DNA of 7,748 nucleotides from CAYPXJ01 sp964414595 (GTDB taxonomy: Bacteria; Pseudomonadota; Alphaproteobacteria; Rickettsiales; CAIJLX01). A program made the translations under genes and the position numbers. The notes beneath the pieces were generated by a model. It was not told the DNA's origin and made no database searches. It saw only the letters and a list, made by a program, of their open reading frames with translations. Of this stretch, positions 1 through 6,105 are shown piece after piece; the stretch's first letter is position 1, and every line of letters starts with the position of its first letter. The DNA is taken from positions 1-7,748 of the forward strand of contig CAYPXJ010000061.1 of assembly GCA_964414595.1 (NCBI GenBank), given 5' to 3'.

Positions 1-1
1 G

Positions 2-1645
2 GTGCGGCAGGATTTGCCGGAAGATGATACGACATTGATCGATATCGTGCTGGCCTCGGATACCGAGCGCGCCAGCTTGTTGCATGAAGCGGAAACGGCC
101 AGCGATCCGGATCGGATTGGGTATATTTATACGCGTCTGGAAGAAATCAGCGCTTACGATGCGCCGGCGCGCGCGGCGACGATTCTGGCCGGGCTTGGCT
201 TTAACGATCAGGCGCAGAACAGCCCGATTTCTTCCTTCTCCGGCGGTTGGCGAATGCGCGTGGCGCTGGCCGCGGCGCTATTTTTGCAGCCCGATTTACT
301 GATGCTCGATGAGCCGACCAACCACTTGGATTTCGAAGCGATGGTGTGGCTCGAAAACTATTTGATGCGCTATGAAAAAACGCTCGTCATCATCAGCCAT
401 GATCGTGACATTCTGAATAAAACGGTCGATCACATTGTGCATCTGGAAAATAAGCAGCTGGTTTCCTACACCGGTAATTACGATGAATTTGAGCGTCGCC
501 GCGCGATCAAGATGATTAATCAGCAAGCCTTGCACGAAAAGCAGTTAGCGCAAAAAGAAAAAATGATGAAGTTTGTGGAGCGCTTCCGAGCCAAGGCGAG
601 CAAGGCCCGCCAGGCGCAAAGCCGCCTCAAAGCCATTGAAAAGATGGATATCGTCGATGCGGTAATTGCGGATCGTGTGACGGCGTTTGTGCTCCCTGAC
701 CCTGAGCCGCTGGCCTCGCCGCTTATCACGATTGATCAGGTGGATGTAGGTTACAGCAAAGATAAGCCGGTATTGCGCAATCTCGATTTGCGCATTGATA
801 TGGATGACCGTATTGCGCTGCTCGGTGCGAATGGTAACGGTAAATCAACCTTGGTGAAGCTGATTTCAGGCCGCCTGGCGCCGCTTTCCGGCGTCATTGA
901 TAAGCCCAAGAAACTGCGCGTGGGGTATTTTGCCCAGCATCAAAGTGAAGAGTTGGATACGTCGCAAACGCCGTATGAATTGCTCAAAGCGATGGCAGGC
1001 AGAGAAGCGCCCGAACATAAAATGCGCGCCGCATTAAGCAAATTTGGTTTTGATAAACACAAGGCAGATACACGCGTGGCGGAGCTTTCGGGCGGTGAAA
1101 AAGCGCGATTACTGTTTTGCCTAATGAGCTATCACGCGCCGCATATTATGCTGCTCGATGAACCGACGAACCATTTGGATATCGATGCGCGTGAAGCGCT
1201 GATGCAGGCGCTAAATAACTATAACGGCGCGGTGATTTTGGTGAGCCACGATCCGCATTTGGTGGAAGTAGTGGCCGATCGTTTGTGGCTGGTGGCAGAT
1301 GGAACTTGCAAGCCATTTGAAGATGATCTGGACGCCTATCGGTCGTTGATTATTCGCCAGCGCCGCAAAGAGCGCGAAGAAGCGCGCGAAGCAAAAAAGG
1401 AAAATAAAAGCGAACCGAAAGAAAATAAAAAATCGTCCGGCTCACAAAAAGCCGCAAAAAAAGCGGAGCAGAAATTTGAACGGCTCACGGCGCAAAAACA
1501 ACAGTTAGAAAATGATATTATTCTTGCTTCGCAGCAGGGGAAGGGCAGGCAAATCAAAGACCTCAACATCGCGCTCGCCCAGCTGCAAAAAGAATGTGAC
1601 GACGCCGAAGCCGAATGGTTAGAGGCGCTTGAAAAATCCGCATGA
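2..1645 (+). CDS. yheS: ABC-F family ATPase, YheS-like (5' partial)
   Basis: Soluble ABC-F protein with two ATPase domains and no membrane segments; the family binds the ribosome and influences translation. The start is outside the window: the first codon here (GTG at 2) aligns with an internal Val of YheS, so about 70 N-terminal residues including the first Walker A are missing. Counting from base 2, domain 1 shows signature FSGGW (79-83), Walker B LLMLDEPTNHLD (99-110) and the H-loop SHD (132-134). The interdomain linker holds FRAKASKARQAQSR (195-208), close to the E. coli YheS linker as I remember it. Domain 2 has Walker A GANGNGKST (275-283), signature LSGGEKAR (362-369), Walker B LLDEPTNHLD (384-393) and SHD (415-417). 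A Lys/Glu-rich coiled-coil C-terminal domain (about 453-547) ends in EAEWLEALEKSA, as in YheS. Both ATP sites appear catalytically competent. Family sure; ortholog name likely. Confidence 0.95.
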   Translation: MRQDLPEDDTTLIDIVLASDTERASLLHEAETASDPDRIGYIYTRLEEISAYDAPARAATILAGLGFNDQAQNSPISSFSGGWRMRVALAAALFLQPDLLMLDEPTNHLDFEAMVWLENYLMRYEKTLVIISHDRDILNKTVDHIVHLENKQLVSYTGNYDEFERRRAIKMINQQALHEKQLAQKEKMMKFVERFRAKASKARQAQSRLKAIEKMDIVDAVIADRVTAFVLPDPEPLASPLITIDQVDVGYSKDKPVLRNLDLRIDMDDRIALLGANGNGKSTLVKLISGRLAPLSGVIDKPKKLRVGYFAQHQSEELDTSQTPYELLKAMAGREAPEHKMRAALSKFGFDKHKADTRVAELSGGEKARLLFCLMSYHAPHIMLLDEPTNHLDIDAREALMQALNNYNGAVILVSHDPHLVEVVADRLWLVADGTCKPFEDDLDAYRSLIIRQRRKEREEAREAKKENKSEPKENKKSSGSQKAAKKAEQKFERLTAQKQQLENDIILASQQGKGRQIKDLNIALAQLQKECDDAEAEWLEALEKSA

Positions 1646-1656
1646 ATACGATTCTT

Positions 1657-1730
1657 ACCAAATAAATCAGCATGTTATTTTTTATAACGAGCCGGTACCC
1701 AGATGCCGCATCGTTAGAGGCATGCTTGGT
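1657..1730. other. Interrupted inverted repeat after the ABC-F gene
   Basis: The 126-base spacer between the ABC-F stop and the next start holds nested complementary arms: ACCA (1657-1660) with TGGT (1727-1730), AGCATG (1669-1674) with CATGCT (1721-1726), and TAACGA (1685-1690) with TCGTTA (1711-1716). A small AT hairpin (GTTAT/ATAAC, 1674-1688) competes with it. No T-run follows, so it is not a standard intrinsic terminator. The arms are short and interrupted, so chance is possible. Confidence 0.25.
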
Positions 1731-1771
1731 TGTTGCTTGAATCTCGGGAATAACTTGAGTAGGCTAATTAC

Positions 1772-2068
1772 ATGCGCCGATTTTCTTTATTAATATGCGT
1801 TCTTTTTTCGCTACTGGTCACGCCCGTTATTCAAGCGGCAGGTGCGGATTGCAGGGACGGCGAGTGCCCCATTGAGCAGACACAAAAGAATAATAAGCAA
1901 AGTAAATATGATCACCTATGCTGCTGCCATCATACGGTGGCCGAACGTAAAATCTTGCCAGAAATCAGCACCTATATTCAGCTAAAAAAGGTTTCGTATC
2001 TTCTGGATAAAACCTTTGTGCATTCTCTAAATATTGGCCCTCTTTTACAGCCTCCCTCCTACGCATAA
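1772..2068 (+). CDS. Small exported Cys/His-rich protein, function unknown
   Basis: A 98-residue protein that I do not recognise. It starts with MRRF and a hydrophobic stretch (5-20) followed by IQAAGA, a convincing Sec signal peptide with cleavage around residues 22-25. The mature part would be about 75 residues. It has C27 and C32 (DCRDGEC), a Lys/Asn/Gln-rich stretch, then H48 and the dense cluster C50-C51-C52-H53-H54, and ends in GPLLQPPSYA. The cluster suggests metal binding (copper, zinc or similar) or thiol chemistry in the periplasm; that is inference. A GAGTAGG sequence (1757-1763) eight bases before the ATG is an acceptable ribosome binding site. It lies 88 bases upstream of a tandem DsbA-like gene on the same strand, so it may share its transcript and be a redox client or partner. 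A metal-responsive regulatory peptide similar in idea to CopL is an alternative. Confidence 0.75.
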   Translation: MRRFSLLICVLFSLLVTPVIQAAGADCRDGECPIEQTQKNNKQSKYDHLCCCHHTVAERKILPEISTYIQLKKVSYLLDKTFVHSLNIGPLLQPPSYA

Positions 2069-2075
2069 TCACATT

Positions 2076-2134
2076 CGTTAAAACGTAACGTCCAGGCTTG
2101 CTTAAAACCTGGAGTACTTTCCCTTTTGGGGAAG
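2076..2134 (+). promoter_or_regulatory. Three adjacent hairpins in the leader of the tandem DsbA gene
   Basis: Between the small gene and the DsbA ribosome binding site, three stems stand almost end to end: CGTTA/TAACG (2076-2080 with 2086-2090), TCCAGG/CCTGGA (2091-2096 with 2108-2113), and CTTTCCC/GGGGAAG with a TTTT loop (2117-2123 with 2128-2134, one G-T pair). The ribosome binding site TAAGGAG (2145-2151) follows unpaired. There is no T-run after any stem, so termination is unlikely; roles in mRNA stability, processing between the two genes, or translation control are possible. Confidence 0.35.
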
Positions 2135-2156
2135 AAAATTCATTTAAGGAGAATTT

Positions 2157-3368
2157 ATGCTTAGAAAATATGGTCTCGTGGTACTTATGCTTCTTGCGGC
2201 TTCACTTTTAGGTGTAGCGGAGGCAAAAGATCTCAAAACAGTGCAGGCGGAAGACAAAGTGCTTGGTCATCCGCGCGCAAAAGTAACGCTTATAGAATAT
2301 GCTTCGCTTTCTTGTCATCATTGCGGAGATTTCCACACCAACGTGCTGCCGATTATTGAGAAAGAATATATTGAAACGGGAAAAGTGAAATGGGTGTTTC
2401 GTGATTTTCCGTTGAATGGCCCGGCGCTTGCCGCGGCTAAACTAGCGCACTGTGCGGGAAAACAGAATAAAGATAGTTATTTTTCGGCACTGAAAAAATT
2501 GTTCGCAGAGCAAAAAAATTGGGCGTTTAATGAAAATTTTAAAACCCATCTGGAGGAAATCGCAAAAACTTTCGGCATAGATGCGGCAGCTTATGCGGCA
2601 TGCCTGGAGGATCCGGCGCTTGAAACACAGGTTCTGACTTCGCGAAAAGAAGCCGCGGATACGCTTGATGTGAAATCAACCCCGACTTTTTTCATCAACG
2701 GTGAGAAAGCGCAATTTCGTACGGTAGAAGATGCCCGAAAGGCGCTTAACACCGTTCTTTCAGGCAAAACGCTAGGTCAGGAAGCGAAAGACAAAGCTAA
2801 GAAATTATTGCTAGCGCAACCAGACGACCAGGTTCTTGGCAAACCCAAAGCGAAATTGACCATCATTGAATATGTGAATATCGGTTGCCCGCATTGCGGA
2901 GAGTTTCACAACATGCTGATAGAGACGTTGCGGAAAGATTATATTGATAGCGGCAAAGTGAAACTCGTGTTTCGCGAATTTCCGATGAGTCCCCCAGCAT
3001 TTCATGCGTATATGCTAGCGAATTGCAGGGGTAAGGAAAGTTTCTTTGATACGATTTCCTTGCTGATTCAAGAGGGTAGTACATGGNNNNNNNNNNGTAC
3101 ATGGACAGGTGAGCAAGTTTTCTTTGGCCCGTTACGCGCTATTGCTGAAAAAGCCGGAATGACGAAGGAAGCCTTTTATGCCTGCATGGAAAATCAGGAA
3201 GTGGCGACACGTGTTGCAAACCGTATGCGTGATGGAGCTGAGGCATTGGGCATTCACCACTCGCCTACATTATTCATCCAAGGCGAGCAGGCGGAGAACT
3301 TAAATAGTCCGGAAACGATACGCCAAGCGGTGGACGCGGCTTTAGCAAAAAAGCGATCGCTGTGGTAG
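2157..3368 (+). CDS. Exported tandem DsbA-like thiol oxidoreductase (two thioredoxin-fold domains)
   Basis: Predicted periplasmic protein with a signal peptide (residues 1-23, ending VAEA) and two DsbA/Thioredoxin_4-type domains. Domain 1 (about 33-203) has active site C53-H-H-C56 and the cis-Pro loop STPTFF (174-179). Domain 2 (about 223 to the end) has C244-P-H-C247, the E. coli DsbA motif, and cis-Pro loop HSPTLF. Both begin VLGxPxAK and carry a second cysteine pair in equivalent places (LAHC and AACL; LANC and YACM), so the gene arose by internal duplication. DsbA enzymes form or shuffle disulfides in exported proteins; single-domain forms are the usual length, so the fusion is notable. 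The ATG follows AAGGAG at 2146-2151. Ten Ns (3087-3096) give four unknown residues; they are probably artefactual, making the true protein 397 rather than 403 residues. Preceding gene: Cys-rich exported protein. Oxidase or isomerase activity cannot be told from sequence. Confidence 0.93.
   Translation: MLRKYGLVVLMLLAASLLGVAEAKDLKTVQAEDKVLGHPRAKVTLIEYASLSCHHCGDFHTNVLPIIEKEYIETGKVKWVFRDFPLNGPALAAAKLAHCAGKQNKDSYFSALKKLFAEQKNWAFNENFKTHLEEIAKTFGIDAAAYAACLEDPALETQVLTSRKEAADTLDVKSTPTFFINGEKAQFRTVEDARKALNTVLSGKTLGQEAKDKAKKLLLAQPDDQVLGKPKAKLTIIEYVNIGCPHCGEFHNMLIETLRKDYIDSGKVKLVFREFPMSPPAFHAYMLANCRGKESFFDTISLLIQEGSTWXXXXTWTGEQVFFGPLRAIAEKAGMTKEAFYACMENQEVATRVANRMRDGAEALGIHHSPTLFIQGEQAENLNSPETIRQAVDAALAKKRSLW
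3079..3104. other. Scaffold gap with duplicated flanks (likely false gap)
   Basis: Ten Ns (3087-3096) are flanked on both sides by the same eight bases, GTACATGG (3079-3086 and 3097-3104). This is what is expected when two overlapping contig ends are joined with a fixed-size gap. Removing the Ns and one copy deletes 18 bases, exactly six codons, keeps the frame and gives EGSTWTGEQVFF. Confidence 0.8.
3347..3353 (+). other. Candidate -1 frameshift slippery heptamer (A AAA AAG)
   Basis: Near the end of the tandem DsbA gene the codons GCA-AAA-AAG form the heptamer A AAA AAG in the correct phase, the same type used in E. coli dnaX. A -1 slip would skip the TAG at 3366-3368 and read 29 further codons (AIAVVEDGRSVNALPLDKTN and nine more) to a TAG at 3440-3442. 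A large hairpin begins 14 bases downstream, farther than the usual 5-9 bases. No clear upstream Shine-Dalgarno stimulator is seen. The run is also a place where sequencing errors occur. Confidence 0.3.
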
Positions 3369-3451
3369 AGGATGGCCGTTCGGTGAATGCGCTGCCCTTA
3401 GATAAGACTAATGTGGTTATCCAGGGCATCGCATTTACCTAGGCCATTCGC
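3368..3451. other. Long imperfect hairpin between convergent dsbA-like and pncB genes
   Basis: An 84-base dyad starts at the last base of the DsbA stop codon. Arms pair as: 3368-3377 with 3442-3451 (one mismatch, one G-T), a 4x2 internal loop, 3382-3391 (GGTGAATGCG) with 3430-3439 (CGCATTTACC, one G-T), a C/T mismatch, 3393-3398 (TGCCCT) with 3423-3428 (AGGGCA), then 3401-3405 (GATAA) with 3417-3421 (TTATC). That is about 30 pairs. No T-run flanks it, so it is not a textbook terminator, though it could block read-through between convergent genes. Other options are a REP/MITE-type or coding-compatible palindromic repeat element, or a small structured RNA. Nothing further of note is seen in 3452-3496. 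Confidence 0.6.
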
Positions 3452-3496
3452 AGATAGCAAATGTGTGGGTTTTGGTGGCGAAAACATTTTTAACTC

Positions 3497-5188
3497 TTAC
3501 GGAGCAATGTTTTTACTAGATTTTTGAGAGCTCACGATACGCGCCTCTGCCAGCCCTGATTCTAAAAACGTTTTGGCAATAATATCGAGACGTACTTGCT
3601 GCAGGCGCGGATCAATTAATACAATAGGTTTTTCAACGGGTGTTACGCCCCTCACAGAAGATGGCAACGCCTCTTTGCGATCGATATGAAATTGGCGAAT
3701 TTTGGATAAATCCGTTACCTGATGGCCATTATAAAGAGTCTTTTTCTCAGGCTCCTTAAATACATATTCCGAAACGCCGTTGGCATTCCGTTTGAATACG
3801 GGCTTTAGCAATGGTGTATATCTATCATAAGAGGGGAAATCGATTTGTGTTTTGTTATCGTGTAAACTAATTGCTCTCTTTCCTGCCAACAGCGGCTCTA
3901 TATTTTGGGCTTTGTCTAAAACAATATCGGCAACTATTTGATTGTTGCGCCAGAGTCTAACAATATCCAAATCTTCACCCGGTATGGAAGCTTTCGAAGA
4001 AGGTAACGTGGGATCGGCTGAGTTGAGACCCGCCACTTTCATTGTAAGTTCCATAGGTGTTTTTAAAGTCGACGATAAGGAAGTAGATGCTGCCTCATGC
4101 GCGGATACTTTATATACGCCGCCGCGAAAGGGACCCGGATTTTGAAGTTCGGTACCAACACCGTATCCTAAAATATTTGGGAAGGGACAGTTATCCTCTT
4201 TCAGGCTGATAGCATCCAACTCGCGACGAAGAGCGAGGATCTTTTTCTCATCCAATCCATCCGTCATATATATTTTTGTATCCGCAAAAATCGCAGGATA
4301 AGTTTGTTTTGCCTTTTTCAATTCGTTATGCGCATACCAAGCCAATTCTACAAGATTGCCGGAATCCAGCCGCATACCGTCTAAAGAAATGCCCATTGCA
4401 ATCGCCGCTCTGAGGGCATTGCGAATACCTTGTTTCGGCTCATAGGTATCCACAAGTAGAATAGAATTATTGGGCATAGATTTTAAAAATGCCTTGAACG
4501 CAATAAGCTCCGTTTCAGAGTTTGGTTTTCCATGTTCCTGGAAATTCATAACCCAGGCATGTGCCATTGTACCGCTTGTAGGGATACCCAGTTTACGGCC
4601 GGCGTCAACATCTGCCACTGCGTTGCAACCGCCGATATATGCAGAGCGCGCACTACCCAAACTTATTTCAGAAGCGCGTCTTAAACCGAAGGCAGCTAAA
4701 GGTGCTCCATCTATGGCGTCATGTAAAAGAGAAGCGCGAGTGGCAATAATGGAATTACGATTTATGATGTTTAGAAGCGCTGATTCAACAAGTTGGCATT
4801 GATAAAGCGCGCCCCGAATTTTTATTACCGGACCAGGGGTTGTTTGAATTTCGCCTTCCGGCAAAGCGTCAACATCCAATTTAAGTGGTGTGCTTCTTAA
4901 GAAATTTAAAAATTCAGGCGTAAAGAGTTTTTGCCCTTTTCTTTCTTCCGATGCGAGATACGCAATATCATCATCGCTAAAATGGAATTTTTTTAGGAAA
5001 TCGATTGCCTCTTCTAAACCGGCAACAACGGAATAGGAAGTGTTTGGAAAAGCCGGAGTGCGCCAATGAAGATAATAGGCAGTTTCTCTTTCTGCTATCC
5101 CCTCATTATAAAATCCTTGAGACATGGTTAGCTGATAGAGATCCGTCGTGAGCGGATTCAAACGTTCATCATTCTCAGCGTAGCCCAT
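3497..5188 (-). CDS. pncB: Nicotinate phosphoribosyltransferase
   Basis: Cytosolic enzyme of NAD salvage (Preiss-Handler pathway) that joins nicotinate and PRPP to nicotinate mononucleotide, with ATP hydrolysis coupled through a phosphohistidine. Hallmarks in order: LTTDLYQLTMSQGFY (13-27), FGLRRAS (167-173), YIGGCNAVADVDAGRKLGIP (184-203), SGTMAHAW (205-212) with H210 as the expected phosphorylated histidine, LVDTYE (245-250), MRLDSGNL (272-279) in the phosphate-binding region, TDGLDE (309-314) and GYGVGTEL (341-348). The start ATG is preceded by AGGAG at five bases. At 563 residues it is longer than many bacterial forms; the extra length is mostly C-terminal, after about residue 370. It is divergent from the Nudix gene, sharing an upstream region of about 125 bases, and convergent with the DsbA gene. 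The end overlaps a weak AT inverted repeat. Family assignment is firm. Confidence 0.95.
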   Translation of the reverse strand: MGYAENDERLNPLTTDLYQLTMSQGFYNEGIAERETAYYLHWRTPAFPNTSYSVVAGLEEAIDFLKKFHFSDDDIAYLASEERKGQKLFTPEFLNFLRSTPLKLDVDALPEGEIQTTPGPVIKIRGALYQCQLVESALLNIINRNSIIATRASLLHDAIDGAPLAAFGLRRASEISLGSARSAYIGGCNAVADVDAGRKLGIPTSGTMAHAWVMNFQEHGKPNSETELIAFKAFLKSMPNNSILLVDTYEPKQGIRNALRAAIAMGISLDGMRLDSGNLVELAWYAHNELKKAKQTYPAIFADTKIYMTDGLDEKKILALRRELDAISLKEDNCPFPNILGYGVGTELQNPGPFRGGVYKVSAHEAASTSLSSTLKTPMELTMKVAGLNSADPTLPSSKASIPGEDLDIVRLWRNNQIVADIVLDKAQNIEPLLAGKRAISLHDNKTQIDFPSYDRYTPLLKPVFKRNANGVSEYVFKEPEKKTLYNGHQVTDLSKIRQFHIDRKEALPSSVRGVTPVEKPIVLIDPRLQQVRLDIIAKTFLESGLAEARIVSSQKSSKNIAP

Positions 5189-5224
5189 AAAGACTCCTGC
5201 AGTGATGATACGAGTATGGCGCAG

Positions 5225-5257
5225 AACATTTAATAAAGTGTTAACAAATAAGCGCTT
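5225..5257. promoter_or_regulatory. Palindrome cluster in the pncB/Nudix divergent region (candidate operator)
   Basis: The divergent intergenic region (5189-5313) holds three overlapping or adjacent dyads: AACATTT-AATA-AAGTGTT (5225-5242, one G-T), the perfect 8-mer TGTTAACA (5239-5246) and the perfect 8-mer AAGCGCTT (5250-5257). Their position between two divergent promoters suits a regulator binding site, perhaps one sensing NAD status. I could not match them to a known NrtR or NiaR site. Confidence 0.35.
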
Positions 5258-5289
5258 TTTATCTTCACGAATCGTTAATAATTAGCTGC

Positions 5290-5295
5290 TATACT
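5290..5295 (+). promoter_or_regulatory. Candidate -10 box for the Nudix operon
   Basis: TATACT matches the -10 consensus at five of six positions. Transcription would start near 5302, which leaves a very short leader containing GGGGG (5305-5309) before the ATG at 5314. No good -35 hexamer is present at the right spacing, so an activator or a weak -35 is possible. This supports the start at 5314 over the upstream ATG at 5296. Confidence 0.4.
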
Positions 5296-5313
5296 ATGCC
5301 GATTGGGGGCACT

Positions 5314-6087
5314 ATGGCCATAAAACTAACGGACGCACAGCGGGAAGCATTGGACGCGGTAAAAGCAGCGTTTCCCGATACGAAAGAATTACAAGCGGCA
5401 ATCGCGCAGATATTGTTGATAGAAGTTCGGCCATTACCGAAATATTCGGCTCGAAAAGACTATCAGATTACGGATGTTACCACGGTTATGGCCGGGAGTT
5501 TTGCATGGGCATATGGGGTGGATAGTGCCGTTCGCAATGCAGAAACCGGCAGAATGGGCGATGTCGTTGTGGCTCTCGTATGCCGTGGCGATACTGGGCC
5601 GAATAAGGAAATGCGCTATGGCGCTTTAGGTGGATTTACCAATCTGGATTATGTGGAAATAAATGGTGTTAAAGATTGGAGTAAAGGGGAGCAACCGAAA
5701 GAGGGGGCCGCTCGGGAATTGCGCGAGGAAGCCATAGATGACAAGGGTAAACCTATACTCACGCCTACGCCGGATCGCATGGAGTTATTGATAACGGGCC
5801 ATGATTATCGCCGCCGCCCGGCAACCAATTATTCAGGACATGCGTTGGAATTAACTGGGAAAGAATTGGCCGAGCTTAAGCAACATTCGCAAAAGCTGGC
5901 GGGGGACGAAGCCTATCGCCGCGCGGCTCAAGCAGCAAGCCATGGGGAAGTCACCCTTATTGAAGTAAAGCCACTGCAAGAAGTTTTGCAAATAAGTCGC
6001 GAGAGCTTTAGCCATCCGCATGAATGGGACGCTCTCTCTGTTTTGCAAACGAGATTGCAAGCGCGCGAAACGAGCGTTAAACGGTAA
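5314..6087 (+). CDS. Nudix hydrolase domain protein with an insertion in the Nudix box
   Basis: Nudix enzymes cleave nucleoside diphosphates linked to another moiety. This 257-residue protein shows GALGGF (103-108) and then GEQPKEGAARELREEA (125-140), giving the catalytic E135, E138 and E139 of REUxEE; the last Gly of the canonical box is replaced (Ile141). Between G107 and E126 there are 18 residues where the signature has five, so about 13 are inserted. An N-terminal helical segment (about 1-36) precedes the domain, and the C-terminal part ends in FSHPHEWDALSVLQTRL. I see no winged-helix domain, so it is not obviously the regulator NrtR. The start at 5314 is chosen because GGGGG lies five bases before it; an in-frame ATG at 5296 would precede that site. 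It is divergent from pncB and 18 bases upstream of the next gene, likely one operon. NADH, ADP-ribose or a related substrate is a guess from context. Confidence 0.85.
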   Translation: MAIKLTDAQREALDAVKAAFPDTKELQAAIAQILLIEVRPLPKYSARKDYQITDVTTVMAGSFAWAYGVDSAVRNAETGRMGDVVVALVCRGDTGPNKEMRYGALGGFTNLDYVEINGVKDWSKGEQPKEGAARELREEAIDDKGKPILTPTPDRMELLITGHDYRRRPATNYSGHALELTGKELAELKQHSQKLAGDEAYRRAAQAASHGEVTLIEVKPLQEVLQISRESFSHPHEWDALSVLQTRLQARETSVKR

Positions 6088-6105
6088 GATAGTCGGGGGA
6101 CTCTT

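Noticed and set aside
3368..3451. Integron attC site
   Set aside because: The hairpin size would fit, but the conserved RYYYAAC and GTTRRRY core sites are not at its ends, and there is no cassette array around it.
3481..3513. Intrinsic terminator of pncB formed by AAAACATT/AATGTTTT
   Set aside because: The stem is eight AT-rich pairs with a 17-base loop that includes the stop codon, and no proper T-run follows on the minus strand.
4470..4802. 110-codon plus-strand frame inside pncB
   Set aside because: It is antisense to conserved pncB motifs (including SGTMAHAW) and has no ribosome binding site or recognisable domain.
5296..5313. Upstream ATG giving a Nudix protein six residues longer
   Set aside because: It directly abuts the TATACT box (5290-5295) and has no ribosome binding site, while GGGGG precedes the ATG at 5314.
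5314..6087. NrtR-type Nudix transcriptional regulator of NAD genes
   Set aside because: No winged-helix region is visible at the C-terminus and the Nudix catalytic glutamates are intact, whereas regulators usually have a degenerate box. The divergent pncB still makes the idea worth remembering.
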